Shown piece by piece: positions 34,801 through 43,367 of a DNA stretch of 54,409 bases. The stretch comes from JANRIC01 sp033765345 (lineage in GTDB: Bacteria; Bacteroidota; Bacteroidia; Cytophagales; Microscillaceae), in the NCBI GenBank assembly GCA_033765345.1, contig JANRIC010000192.1, positions 1 through 54,409 on the forward strand, read 5' to 3'. The position numbers and the translations under genes are program-made. The notes below the pieces were generated by a model. That model saw only the letters and a list, made by a program, of their open reading frames with translations. It ran no database searches and had not been told where the DNA came from. Positions within the stretch are counted from its first letter, which is position 1, and each line of letters opens with the position of its first letter.

Positions 34801-34959
34801 CAGTGTTTTTCCATCAGGTGTAAAAATGAGTTCTCTGACCATCGAGGCGTGTCCGAATGGGTCAATGATCAAACGGGGATCATCTTGTGCTGTACCTTGT
34901 TGGGGTACTAGAGCGAATAAAATTAGGGTTAGATAAATAAGCGTGGCAAAATTTCTCAT
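31834..34959 (-). CDS. secreted WD40-repeat caspase-family (C14) protease
   Basis: A 1041-residue protein with a signal peptide (LIYLTLILFALVPQQGTAQ); ATG 34959 is chosen over TTG 34971. Residues ~30-520 contain a series of WD40 repeats (for example SLTFSADGKYLASGSSDNSI, VWDVS). A linker and an Ig-like segment (PPKIEWLNPTVSEI) lead to a caspase p20-like domain (~790-1000) with His878 in VASHGF and Cys926 in DACHSG. An EF-hand/dockerin-like loop (DLNNDGIVYLSEL) follows. The predicted role is a regulated cysteine protease scaffolded by a propeller, outside the cytoplasm. The EF-hand-like loop suggests calcium activation, which is inferred only. Confidence 0.9.
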   Translation of the reverse strand: MRNFATLIYLTLILFALVPQQGTAQDDPRLIIDPFGHASMVRELIFTPDGKTLISLSDDKTIRFWSVETGEIKRTLRGQIGDGSEGKLYAGALSPNGKILAVGGWLANNADAQYGRIRLIDLETMQQVSQISEQEDVINSLTFSADGKYLASGSSDNSIRVWDVSMPSSPKLISVLKGHIESVQHVAFLNSKKLVSVSYDKTILLWDWANNNIDQKIEQHSDKVSALACSPDGKYFASGGYDNKVFLFDSKGKVIKMLAEESGGVYTLSFSADSKKLISHGTKDLEAKVYDIPSGKLLKSFGKHNNTVVSSAFYGSNLVATAGGDDNDIYIWNADTGETIRHMVGRGYTKRTVAFGTTNGKIAFGNTWDGRNGAGPLEMAFDFNRMRLFTQPPNGENYTKAITSQKGKTLTFINDQELKIEGVGSIVTENAYDGWLRSYSFTKDGNVLLGSNYSLKLFDQDGNTLKKFIGNTGEVWGIAVSQDGKLFASAGGDQTIKIWSLEDEGEVKSVAEIYTHPSWGEIWREQKWVSIAEQKSKSAWLQIIENLRSISRNTDAETLNKYFNDYIKDDATDIKPLLTLFVASDNEWVCWTPQGYYAASTGGEKYIGWHINQGVDKLGEYYPLATFRKKYYMPELIALILETGSFDKALDKLNQEQSTQVSDENILSNLPPKIEWLNPTVSEITTDKNKFSVKAKVTSDAKIDNVKLLVNGRTVTSKERGFKVVGTDTDTEKTIDFEVDLTASENTVMIFAANTNSATLSEPRTIKLSEKVLDSQRGNDSDELNIDLGDFTMRPNLYMVCIGISNFSNQAYNLEYADDDARAIADIFQSQEGKLYEKVSIKTLTDAEATRSNILDAFYWLEENATHKDMVMIFVASHGFNERENFYILPHDGNHEKLRATGVDWADFQDVLSNLPSKVMLYLDACHSGQLGNNLTRGFDTNTMEAIREITSPEHGVVVLSASTGNEKSLENPDWKHGAFTLALIRALKDKKGDLNNDGIVYLSELDYFIAEEVKNLTKGKQHPTTQKPSTISRLPVLLLK

Positions 34960-35241
34960 ATTCCTTTGCAATTAAATCTACTGAATAATATTCTACATTG
35001 TAAGTACACAAAATATTTGGATATTGTATACTAAAACCTAGGTGGTTTTAAAGATGCATACGATCAAGTTACACATATAGGGTATAAAATTATCATCCAA
35101 ATACACCAAGCTCTATTGATTTTGGCTTAAAAACGTTATATTGTACGTTTATTTTATGATGTATACTTTGTGAAGAATGAATTGTTTTGCGTTATACTTC
35201 AGTTACAAGCAAAAATTACACAGAATTAAGTAAAATTTATT

Positions 35242-35931
35242 GTGAAATATTATTTTTTAGATAATCGTTTGATTTTTCCTCCAGTAGAGATGGCCAACGA
35301 ACACGGTATTTTGGCTATTGGAGGTGATCTTTCTGTGTCCAGATTGTTATTAGCCTATCAATCCGGAATATTCCCTTGGTTTTCTCCAGGAGAGCCGATT
35401 TTGTGGTGGGCACCTGATCCACGTTTTGTGTTATACCCTGAAAAACTGTATGTATCTAAAAGTATGCGTCAGTTATTCAAAAAACAACCTTTTGAAGTGA
35501 CCCTGGATCAAAGCTTTCAAAAAGTCATTGCCAATTGTCGTCAAATACCCCGCAAAGCGCAAGATGGGACGTGGATTACGGAAGATATGCAAGAAGCTTA
35601 TAAAGACTTACATGGATTAGGTTATGCCCATTCTGTAGAAGTTTGGCAGGAAAACGAATTGGTAGGAGGGCTTTATGGCGTTTCACTGGGAAGATGTTTT
35701 TTTGGAGAATCTATGTTTGCTAAAGTCAGCAATGCCTCTAAATATGGTTTTATTTTTTTGGTAGAAAAATTGAGAGAATATCAATTTCAACTCATTGATT
35801 GTCAGGTATATACAGATCATCTCGGTAGCTTGGGAGCCGAATTGATTCCTCGTACGCAATTTATGGAGGAGCTTGAATCATCTCTGCAAGCTGAGACACT
35901 GATTGGAAATTGGGGGCAACTTTTTGGATAA
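35242..35931 (+). CDS. aat: leucyl/phenylalanyl-tRNA-protein transferase
   Basis: A 229-residue Aat of typical length. It transfers Leu or Phe from tRNA to N-terminal Arg/Lys of proteins, marking them for ClpAP via ClpS. Family blocks are GLLAIGGDLS-type ILAIGGDLSVSRLL, GIFPWFSPGEPILWWAPDPRFVL, GTWITEDMQEAY, GYAHSVEVW, GRCFFGESMF and LIDCQVYTDHLGSLGAELIPR. Translation starts at GTG 35242. No clpS or clpA gene is within the window. It is a single-gene unit. Confidence 0.96.
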   Translation: MKYYFLDNRLIFPPVEMANEHGILAIGGDLSVSRLLLAYQSGIFPWFSPGEPILWWAPDPRFVLYPEKLYVSKSMRQLFKKQPFEVTLDQSFQKVIANCRQIPRKAQDGTWITEDMQEAYKDLHGLGYAHSVEVWQENELVGGLYGVSLGRCFFGESMFAKVSNASKYGFIFLVEKLREYQFQLIDCQVYTDHLGSLGAELIPRTQFMEELESSLQAETLIGNWGQLFG

Positions 35932-36140
35932 TATTCATGAGGTTTACAGGATAGTTGTGAATTACAGGAGTGCTTTATATATTTAGCCGAAATTATATCA
36001 AGACTTATTTAATTTTTATGATTTACAGGATTATTTATACTCAAAATAAAATGGTTTGCGAAAAAAAGGTTTTGTAAATCCTTAAAAATCAGATAAATCA
36101 ATCGTGTAAATCTTAGTATAGCTTGTTTTATTAATTTACA
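35932..36140. repeat. intergenic degenerate 'tgatttacaggatt'-type repeats
   Basis: Several variants of a short word recur in both orientations: GATTTACAGGATTA near 36020, GTTTACAGGATAG near 35941, AATTACAGGAG near 35958, and TAAATCCTTAAAAATCAGATAAATC near 36076. They are imperfect and unevenly spaced. The gap has no gene. Confidence 0.5.
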
Positions 36141-36198
36141 GTTTTAATTGTGTCAAAAAAGCTTTCTTTTGATTTTAGCACTCTACTCAATAACCAGA

Positions 36199-37860
36199 AT
36201 GAAAAAACCTATTTTATTTCTTATAGATGATGATCCACAGGTACTCAGAGCCATACAAAGAGACCTTAGAAATCACTTCAAACAAGATTATCGCATTATT
36301 AGTACCGAATCTGCTCTGGAGGCATTGGCTACGCTTAAAGAACTTAAGCTTAAGGGTGAAGTAACTGCCTTATTCCTCTCTGATCAAAGAATGCCTGAAA
36401 TGCTGGGGGTTGAACTTTTGGATAAAGCCAAAGAAATCTATCCTGAAGCCAAAAGGGTACTGTTGACTGCCTACTCGGATACTGATGCGGCGATCAGAGC
36501 CATCAATGAAGTCCAACTTGACTATTATTTGTTAAAACCCTGGGATCCTCCCGAAGAAAAGCTATATCCTGTGTTGGATGATCTGTTGGATGACTGGAAA
36601 ATGAACTATCGCCCCGAATTTGAAGGACTCAGAATCGTGGGTTATCAGTGGTCTCCCAAATCTCACGAAATTAAAGACTTCCTAGCCGGAAACCTCAAGC
36701 CTTATCAATGGTTGGACATCGAGACTAACCCCAAAGCGCAAGAAATGTTGGAGCTTATCCAAGCCGAAAAAAAAGACCTTCCCGTAGTACTTTTTGAAGA
36801 TGGAAGTCATTTGATCAGTCCTAATCTGGCTGCTTTAGGTGAGCGGATAGGCTTGAAATCTCAGGCGGATAGCGAATTGTACGATGTGACCATTATTGGA
36901 GCAGGACCCGCCGGGCTTGCCGCCGCCGTATATGGAGGCTCTGAGGGCTTAAAAACGCTTCTGATCGAGAAAAGAGCACCCGGAGGTCAGGCAGGAACCA
37001 GTTCGCGCATCGAGAATTATCTGGGTTTTCCTTCCGGGCTGAGTGGAGCCGACCTCGCTCGCCGAGCCATCACACAGGCACAGCGATTCGGGATTGAGTT
37101 TCTTTCACCACAAGAAGTCATAGAGATCAAAAGCCAGGATCAATACAAAACCATTAAGCTCCTGGATGGCACTGAGATTCACACCCGAAGTATTGTCATC
37201 ACTACTGGGGTAGATTATCGCCGCCTGGATACTAAAGGCTTGGAGCAATTTACAGGAGCCGGGGTGTATTATGGAGCTGCCACCACCGAAGCCCAAGCCT
37301 GTAAAAACCAGGACGTGTATATTGTAGGGGGAGGAAACTCTGCTGGGCAGGCAGCGATGTATCTGGCTAAATTTGCCAGAAATGTGTTTATTGTGATTCG
37401 TAAGGAGGATTTGTCTTCCAGCATGTCTCAATATCTCATTGATCAAATCGCAGGTACGCCCAACATTCAACTTTTGCCTAAAACCGAAGTGGTAGAAGCC
37501 CTCGGAAAAGAAAGATTGGAAGAATTAGTCATTGAACACATCGAGACCAAAGAACTTCAAAAAGTACCTGCCGGGTCTTTGTTTATATTCATCGGTGCTA
37601 AACCGTATACCGATTGGGTAAATCAGGAGATTTTGAAGAATGATAAAGGTTTTGTAAAAACTGGTCGAGATTTACTGACAGATCATCACTTCAAAAAAAT
37701 CTGGAAAAAAGACCGTGAACCTTTTTTGCTCGAAACTTCCGTACCTGGCATCTTTGCAGCCGGAGATGTACGCTCAGGAGCTATGAACCGAGTTGCCTCG
37801 GCAGTAGGAGAGGGTGCTATGGCGATTAAATTTGTACACGAATATCTGGCAGAGAACTAA
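36199..37860 (+). CDS. response regulator fused to thioredoxin-reductase-like oxidoreductase
   Basis: A 553-residue three-part protein; ATG 36199 is preferred to TTG 36148. Residues 1-125 are a receiver domain: acidic pocket DDD (10-12), phospho-acceptor Asp62 in LFLSDQRMP, Thr90, and Lys113 in LLKPWDPP. Residues ~140-218 look like a glutaredoxin/thioredoxin fold without a CxxC. Residues ~228-553 are a TrxR-type FAD/NAD(P)H module: GAGPAG (234-239), ENYLGFPSGLSG, GGGNSAGQ (377-384) and GIFAAGDVRSGAMNRVASAVGEG. The usual redox CATC of TrxR aligns with non-Cys residues (GVYYGAATTEA, 355-365), so electrons must leave by another route. Phosphorylation probably controls the oxidoreductase. No histidine kinase is adjacent. 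Confidence 0.9.
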   Translation: MKKPILFLIDDDPQVLRAIQRDLRNHFKQDYRIISTESALEALATLKELKLKGEVTALFLSDQRMPEMLGVELLDKAKEIYPEAKRVLLTAYSDTDAAIRAINEVQLDYYLLKPWDPPEEKLYPVLDDLLDDWKMNYRPEFEGLRIVGYQWSPKSHEIKDFLAGNLKPYQWLDIETNPKAQEMLELIQAEKKDLPVVLFEDGSHLISPNLAALGERIGLKSQADSELYDVTIIGAGPAGLAAAVYGGSEGLKTLLIEKRAPGGQAGTSSRIENYLGFPSGLSGADLARRAITQAQRFGIEFLSPQEVIEIKSQDQYKTIKLLDGTEIHTRSIVITTGVDYRRLDTKGLEQFTGAGVYYGAATTEAQACKNQDVYIVGGGNSAGQAAMYLAKFARNVFIVIRKEDLSSSMSQYLIDQIAGTPNIQLLPKTEVVEALGKERLEELVIEHIETKELQKVPAGSLFIFIGAKPYTDWVNQEILKNDKGFVKTGRDLLTDHHFKKIWKKDREPFLLETSVPGIFAAGDVRSGAMNRVASAVGEGAMAIKFVHEYLAEN

Positions 37861-37883
37861 AAATTATTGGAGTTTTTTATTGG

Positions 37884-37925
37884 AGGTTAGTGCGTAGTGA
37901 AAGCTGAATTTTTACGCACTAATCT
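37884..37925. terminator. inverted repeat between convergent genes
   Basis: A 13-bp stem with one G-U pair (37884-37896 with 37913-37925) has a 16-base loop. It lies between the convergent redox-regulator and rhomboid genes and has no long T-tract. Confidence 0.6.
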
Positions 37926-37940
37926 TCAATGATGACTCCC

Positions 37941-38609
37941 TCACACGGCATCTGTCAAATCAGTGAGATCAAGCCCTGAACCCGGACTTGTCTGAGTTTT
38001 GGGAGATGAACCAACCGGATTAGTTTTGGGGCTAATCAGATAGCCAAATACTCCTCCACAAACCCCGCCGATGATATGGGCAAATTGAGAAATCTGATCC
38101 TGAGCAGCCATTGCTCCATAAATTTCTTTGCCTAAGAATAAAAGAGCAACCAGGATAAAGGTAAGGGGAATGGTGCCGCGCCTGGCATTGGTAAAAGATA
38201 CCAACAAGATCATCATAAAAACTTCACCACTGGCTCCCAAAAGAGAATTATCGAACAAAGCGGCATTCAAAATTCCGGTAATGAATGCTGTCATAAATAA
38301 GAGCAATAAAATCAGCCTTGAACCGTATTTTTCTTCCAGAATAGGCCCTAAAAGCAAAATAAAGCTGAAATTACCCACCAAATGCGCCCAATTGGCGTGC
38401 CCCATGGCGTGAGAAAATAGCCTAAAATAAGCCAGCGGATTGTTTAAATTCATCTCTGGAAAACCGAAAGGATAGACCATAAAAAGCATTTGAGACAGTG
38501 TGCCGGTGTGCCCTTCGGCATTGGCAAAAATACTGCTATCCAGCCCAGTAATCACAACACAGATCAGGGTATAAGTCAGTATAACGGGTGCATTATAGGT
38601 GATTCTCAT
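37941..38609 (-). CDS. rhomboid-family intramembrane serine protease
   Basis: A 222-residue six-helix rhomboid. The HANWAHLVGN loop (71-80) gives the conserved HxxxxHxxxN pattern with Asn80 for the oxyanion. The catalytic serine is Ser127 in LLGASGEVF (GxSG) and the catalytic histidine is His178 in FAHIIGGVCGGVFGYL (AHxxGxxxG). It would cut membrane proteins within or near a helix. The C-terminus is a short cytoplasmic Pro/Thr/Ser-rich tail. No obvious substrate gene is linked. Single gene, convergent with the redox regulator. Confidence 0.93.
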   Translation of the reverse strand: MRITYNAPVILTYTLICVVITGLDSSIFANAEGHTGTLSQMLFMVYPFGFPEMNLNNPLAYFRLFSHAMGHANWAHLVGNFSFILLLGPILEEKYGSRLILLLLFMTAFITGILNAALFDNSLLGASGEVFMMILLVSFTNARRGTIPLTFILVALLFLGKEIYGAMAAQDQISQFAHIIGGVCGGVFGYLISPKTNPVGSSPKTQTSPGSGLDLTDLTDAV

Positions 38610-38666
38610 AGTTATAATCGTTTATTAGTACATTTCAATCAAAAATAAGGTAAAAGCGCAGAAATT

Positions 38667-39419
38667 TTATAATTTTTTCCAGATTTTTTCAAGGTCTTCT
38701 TCTCTAAAACCCGGACGTATTTCGGGGTGATACAAAATCTGAATCAGTAATTTATCTATGTCGGAGTATTCTGTGGTTTGTGACCAGGATTCGTAAAAAA
38801 TGCTGTCCGGGTAGCGCGGAGAATCCTGCATCAAACCCAGGCTTTGGGTGATCTCTTCCCTCAAGAGATGTTTTTGAGCTTCTCTGGAGTGCGCCCGGAT
38901 GACATCCACAAAAACAGTCGCTCTCTCGATCTCATATTTTTTGTTTTCATATACGGTAAACATACCCCAATTATTTTTTACAAAAGAACTTGCCCCACTT
39001 TCTATTTTAAGATATTCTTGGGAGGAGCCCAAGACCAAGAGGAGGTTCGCTTCTGTTCGGCGTTCGGAAAGCTCAATACGAATGTTGTGCACAAGTCCAT
39101 TGAACTCGGTAATTATTTTCTTTAATTCTTTGAGTAGGTATTCAGGTTTAGACCCCAAAATAAATATCTTAATGTTTTTTTTCCATTTAATAATCTTTGG
39201 GTTTGCTTCATGCCCGAATTCACTGCCGAGTGCGATTTCTTTAAAATAATGCTGTACTTTTGTGGAGAGAGATTGAAGTTGTATGTCGTGAGGAGCTTTG
39301 GAATTGACGGGCGAACACGAATAAAAAAGCCCTAAAATGATTGAAAATTTTATGGTATTCAAGCCAGTGCTGACTTTGTGCAATAAGAAATTGAAATAAA
39401 AATAATCTGATTTTTGCAA
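38667..39419 (-). CDS. DUF2927-like putative lipoprotein
   Basis: A ~250-residue protein that resembles the DUF2927 family: LLREEITQSLGLMQDS followed by YPDSIFYESWSQTTEYSDIDKLLIQILYHPEI. The start is unclear because no ATG exists near the N-terminus. TTG 39419 is only 6 bases after the upstream gene's stop. TTG 39362 would give a short lipoprotein signal (IKFSIILGLFYSC). The Glu-rich REEITQ block occupies the place of the HExxH-type motif of related putative metallopeptidases, so peptidase activity is doubtful. It is probably in an operon with the gene upstream (39426-40625). Confidence 0.72.
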   Translation of the reverse strand: MQKSDYFYFNFLLHKVSTGLNTIKFSIILGLFYSCSPVNSKAPHDIQLQSLSTKVQHYFKEIALGSEFGHEANPKIIKWKKNIKIFILGSKPEYLLKELKKIITEFNGLVHNIRIELSERRTEANLLLVLGSSQEYLKIESGASSFVKNNWGMFTVYENKKYEIERATVFVDVIRAHSREAQKHLLREEITQSLGLMQDSPRYPDSIFYESWSQTTEYSDIDKLLIQILYHPEIRPGFREEDLEKIWKKL

Positions 39420-39425
39420 GCTTTA

Positions 39426-40625
39426 CTATTTTCTTTGTTGGGCAATGATTTCAAGTTCTTTATTTAAACGTTCAAAATCATAATAAAGATCACCGTTTTG
39501 GTCTACATTAATCTCCGCCTCGAGTTCAAGGGCTTTTTTCTGAAGCAATAACTCCCTGTGGTAGGTAGAAGTAAGTATCAGTGAATATTCAAAAACGGAG
39601 GAAGACAGGTAACGATTCCACCAAAATGCATATTCTTTAAGGGGTTTGCTTTCGTGCAGAAGTTTTTTAAGGTCTTTATCCGGGGAAATGCGTGAGTTGA
39701 TTCGATTAAAAATACCTTTGAGCAGATAGGTCTCCACATTTTTAGAGCGTATTTTTTCATTTTCCAAAAAGACAAAAAATTTCCGAATGGCCGGCAATAA
39801 GAAAAAAACTGCTGAGAAAGAAAGTGCCGTTGTAGAGCCCAAAAGCAATAGATTGGCCAAAAATCCGAATGGCTGATTGATGATCAAAGCACCCGTGATC
39901 ATAGACACTAGCGAAGAAGTAAATAGATTGGTTTTATTGAATTTTTCTAATTTTTGATTGGTGATTTCATCGTTGTCATTCATTTTGCGTTCGGGGATGG
40001 GTCTTTCCCAAATTTTGAGACTCTCGATGACCTCCTGTTGCTCACTAACAGTAAGTTGTTGTCTGGCAAGTTCTTCAAAATGATAAATAATGACGCCTTC
40101 TTCTGTTATTTCAACCTCGCCGTGGTAGTTGGCAAGTAGGCGAGTTGCCTGAATTTCGGCCTGGTATACACTCCACCCGGTAACCTGAATGAGCTCGGCG
40201 ATGACTACTTTGCCTTGGTTGTGACGAATGTAATGCAGGATGATTTTTTCAATAAATAATCGGTCTTTGGCTTTTCTTTTTTCTCCAAAGATATAGGAAA
40301 GCGTTTGATAGATAAATTGTTTGGGCTTTTGAAGGTGTTTGATGGTATGCGATGATTTAGCCCATTCCAAGAGTATTTGTTGCCAGTTTTTGGTAGGGGT
40401 TTCAAAATCAAAAATATACACGAGTTCGTCTTTATCATTTATTTTGAGTCGACAAGGATACTCTGCCATCAATAAGCGGAGGGTATACTCCACCCAATCA
40501 ATGAGCAGCCCGGTGAGTACAACGACGTCGGCGATGGTAGCTCCCTCTTTTTTTTGTTTTAGGGCTTTAAGGATGAGGGTTTTATATTTTTTTTCCTGGT
40601 ATTTATCTTGATGAATCTTTTCCAT
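39426..40625 (-). CDS. membrane protein with repeated winged-helix-like modules
   Basis: A 399-residue protein of no named family that I recognise. Two similar modules, roughly residues 25-75 and 135-190, read '(V/A).(I/V).EL.(Q/T)VTG(W/L)....A...(T/R)(R/L)LLA.Y.(G/C)...' and close with '(E/D)(L/G)(V/I)Y.F(D/E)', which looks like a winged helix followed by a strand. A third, truncated copy of the end (DQNGDLYYDFERL) lies at the C-terminus. A hydrophobic pair of helices (~240-285) sits between, so DNA- or protein-binding modules flank a membrane hairpin. The next gene starts 6 bases downstream, which suggests an operon. Confidence 0.7.
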   Translation of the reverse strand: MEKIHQDKYQEKKYKTLILKALKQKKEGATIADVVVLTGLLIDWVEYTLRLLMAEYPCRLKINDKDELVYIFDFETPTKNWQQILLEWAKSSHTIKHLQKPKQFIYQTLSYIFGEKRKAKDRLFIEKIILHYIRHNQGKVVIAELIQVTGWSVYQAEIQATRLLANYHGEVEITEEGVIIYHFEELARQQLTVSEQQEVIESLKIWERPIPERKMNDNDEITNQKLEKFNKTNLFTSSLVSMITGALIINQPFGFLANLLLLGSTTALSFSAVFFLLPAIRKFFVFLENEKIRSKNVETYLLKGIFNRINSRISPDKDLKKLLHESKPLKEYAFWWNRYLSSSVFEYSLILTSTYHRELLLQKKALELEAEINVDQNGDLYYDFERLNKELEIIAQQRK

Positions 40626-40742
40626 AAATGAAGATTTTAATGCCTGAATATTTTTCCAACAGTAGTAAATATTAAAATCTTCTGTTTTGTTTTAATACCG
40701 AAAGGTACGATTTTTTTTTGAAAAGGATTGAAAATATTTTTT

Positions 40743-43367
40743 TTAAATTTTTATAAACTTTTTAGTCACACTTCCTTCATCTGTTTTTAATCGGATGAGG
40801 TATACGCCAGGTGGCATTCCATCGAGTGAAAATTCGGGATTAGCACCAGCATAATTTCTTACAAATCGGCTAATTTCCTTTCCAAGCGAGCTAAATAATG
40901 TGATTTCATAAGGTTGATCAAAAGGAAGATTTTTATTAAAAAGTAGCCGGAATTTATCTTGTGTTGGATTGGGATACAGTATAAAATCAAGCTTATCTGG
41001 AACGGGATCATCCAGGTCAAAGATACTGAAATTATCAAAACCAAAGCCTTCGGCGACACCTGAAAAATCCGATCTGAATAAGACTCGAATCAAAATATTT
41101 TTTTCATTGGCATACGCTTCCAAAGAATGTTCTACAATTCTCCAAGTAGTGTCATCGGTTCCGCTCCAAGCAAAATTGCCAAATTCTTCAAAAGGAAGGT
41201 TAGGAGATTCATTGTTATACCAATTTATTCCTGTGCCGATTTCCCCCAATCGCTCCCAGGTTAGTCCGCAATCGCGGCTTACTTGGATTTGTAATCCGTC
41301 ATAGTCTTCCTCAGAATTGACAAAGATGCCTGCTCTTAGCGAAAGGCGGGTTCGGTTGCTGAAATCAAAGAATGGGCTTAATAAATAACTGCTTTCATTG
41401 TTGGCATAAACGCCGCTCAAATTAGTCACCCAGGCTTGGGTGCCACTGAATGCCTGATCGATGACTGTTCCTTCGGGTTCGCCCAGTTGCCAGCTTGGAG
41501 AAATGGAGTTGTCTCTTTTAACCGTCCAGTTCCCTGCATCTGATTCAAAATCCTCTGCATAAGGAAAAACGCTTATTTTTGTCAACAAGATATTCTCGAT
41601 ATCCAGCATACGGAAATTGTTGGCATTATTATCATCCGAAAAATTGTCTAAAAAAACCTCCAAACGCAGTTCGTCTTCAAGCTCAGTTAGATCAATCCCC
41701 AGTGTAAAAACCTCTAAATCTCCTGAACCCAGCCCTACAAATGATTGACTGCCTGAAGAAATGATTGTATTATCAGCCTTTTTTAAGGCATATTTGACCA
41801 CAAAAGCTCCCTGATCATTTCTACCTGAGTTTCGGAGGGTTACTTCTACGGGCGTGTTTTGGGAATAATCACAAGGATTTACTGTAATTCTAAGGCTCGA
41901 TACGGCCATGTCATTGGCGAGGGGTTCGTATCCTTCCAGTGTTTGGGCATTCGAGTTTGCGGGGTCAAGCCAGACAGAAAGCTGTGTATCTTCGCTGCCC
42001 TCTCCGGTCCAAGAAGAGGATATTTTACCAAACCAGTCGGGTTGTGTAGAATTACTACAAGAGGCTGTACCACCATATAACTGCCCGATAATTCGCCCTG
42101 AATTGTTAAAGAGTGGGGAGCCGGACGAACCTCCTTCGGTAGTTCCTTCATCCCATCTAACTCTGTAAAAGTCACCATTGACATCGCTGATATTTGATTC
42201 GCGGGCAGTAGTACGGGTTGAGTCGGTATCCATGGATATTTTTTTGATGTCTCCAGAAGGATGGTGAATGCCTACTGTTCCCTGATGATTGCCTGGGCTT
42301 CTGTCCCACCCATTGAAATAGGCATTGTAAGAAAAAGGGATATTGCTGCTTAGTTCTAACAATTGAAAGTCTGATTTGGCACTTTTAGCCAATATGGTTG
42401 CGCCTGCTATGGATTGAGAGCGTACAGGGGCATCAGGAGGGGTATTACAATCGGAGGCTTCATAATTAAATACAAAAATCCAGGTATCGATAAATTCCTG
42501 CCCGCCGCCGTCTTCACAGTGGTCGGCTGTGAGTAGCAAGGGTCGTCCGTCAAATGCTGTATTATTGATTAATGATCCGCTGCACCAGTCGGATCCATTG
42601 ATATCATTGAGTACGATCAAGGCGACACCTCTTTTTTCATCCTGCCAATCATCCCCCTGAGAGCAATTGATATTGATATTGCAGGCATCAGAGTCTTTAA
42701 ATCCCAGTGTTCCGTGGCTTGATTTTCGGACTTGGCTGTTTTTTTGTAAAAAAATGCGTTTATACCCGTGATTGACTCGTGAAATGCTAATTTCTCCCTG
42801 TCCTTTGACCTTGGCAGGTTCATAATATTCAATGGTAAGGGTAGCAGCAGGTATGAGGTCTGTGCCAAAACGGCCGCTTTTTTGGTTGTTTTGGGAGGTG
42901 AAGGCCCCTAAAATGGTTCGGTAAGATTCATCATAAAGGAATAATCGTGCTCCTTCAGGAAGATGGTACCGGTCAAAAATCAAATGGAGCGAAATAGCTC
43001 CTTCAGAGTGGATTTTTAGTCTCCAAAGTCGGTCTCCGTTGGGTAAATCAGTCCATTTTCCAGAGTTTTGTAGGTTGAAATTGACAGAAATAGGGATGGC
43101 AAAGCGGTTGCCAAAGTCATTTTGGGCATCTTCTTGATTTATTTTTTCTAGGTTTATGGGTGTTAATATGACTGGTTGTAAGTTTTGTTCGGATGTGCCC
43201 AAACTTTTAAAATTGCTTCCCAAACTCAGGGGTGTGCCTCCAAAGCTGATTTGTGCTCTAAGCGGTTGTGTGAGTTCCTGGAATACCAAAAGCAGCAAGA
43301 TTACAAGTGTGCTGTAACGATTAATCTTCACGTTTTTAAAAATTATTGGGGTAGAAAATAATACCAT
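40743..43367 (-). CDS. secreted lysyl-endopeptidase-like serine protease with T9SS sorting domain
   Basis: An 874-residue exported protease. The N-terminal signal is in STLVILLLLVFQELTQPLRAQ; GTG 43331 would give the neater signal peptide, while ATG 43367 is the first start. A prodomain region precedes a trypsin-like domain of the Achromobacter lysyl-endopeptidase type: WCSGSLINN, catalytic His283 (LLLTADHC), likely Asp333 (KSDFQLLEL), and Ser415 (EGGSSGSPLF). Adhesion-like beta domains follow (DMAVSSLRI, then EDFESDAGNWTV) and a Por sorting tail (LILYPNPTQDKF to KKFIKI). It probably degrades extracellular protein. Single gene. Confidence 0.92.
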   Translation of the reverse strand: MVLFSTPIIFKNVKINRYSTLVILLLLVFQELTQPLRAQISFGGTPLSLGSNFKSLGTSEQNLQPVILTPINLEKINQEDAQNDFGNRFAIPISVNFNLQNSGKWTDLPNGDRLWRLKIHSEGAISLHLIFDRYHLPEGARLFLYDESYRTILGAFTSQNNQKSGRFGTDLIPAATLTIEYYEPAKVKGQGEISISRVNHGYKRIFLQKNSQVRKSSHGTLGFKDSDACNININCSQGDDWQDEKRGVALIVLNDINGSDWCSGSLINNTAFDGRPLLLTADHCEDGGGQEFIDTWIFVFNYEASDCNTPPDAPVRSQSIAGATILAKSAKSDFQLLELSSNIPFSYNAYFNGWDRSPGNHQGTVGIHHPSGDIKKISMDTDSTRTTARESNISDVNGDFYRVRWDEGTTEGGSSGSPLFNNSGRIIGQLYGGTASCSNSTQPDWFGKISSSWTGEGSEDTQLSVWLDPANSNAQTLEGYEPLANDMAVSSLRITVNPCDYSQNTPVEVTLRNSGRNDQGAFVVKYALKKADNTIISSGSQSFVGLGSGDLEVFTLGIDLTELEDELRLEVFLDNFSDDNNANNFRMLDIENILLTKISVFPYAEDFESDAGNWTVKRDNSISPSWQLGEPEGTVIDQAFSGTQAWVTNLSGVYANNESSYLLSPFFDFSNRTRLSLRAGIFVNSEEDYDGLQIQVSRDCGLTWERLGEIGTGINWYNNESPNLPFEEFGNFAWSGTDDTTWRIVEHSLEAYANEKNILIRVLFRSDFSGVAEGFGFDNFSIFDLDDPVPDKLDFILYPNPTQDKFRLLFNKNLPFDQPYEITLFSSLGKEISRFVRNYAGANPEFSLDGMPPGVYLIRLKTDEGSVTKKFIKI

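Noticed and set aside
36076..36140. Possible small RNA or riboswitch upstream of the redox fusion gene
   Set aside because: The words are dispersed repeats, and no conserved riboswitch core or strong hairpin is visible.
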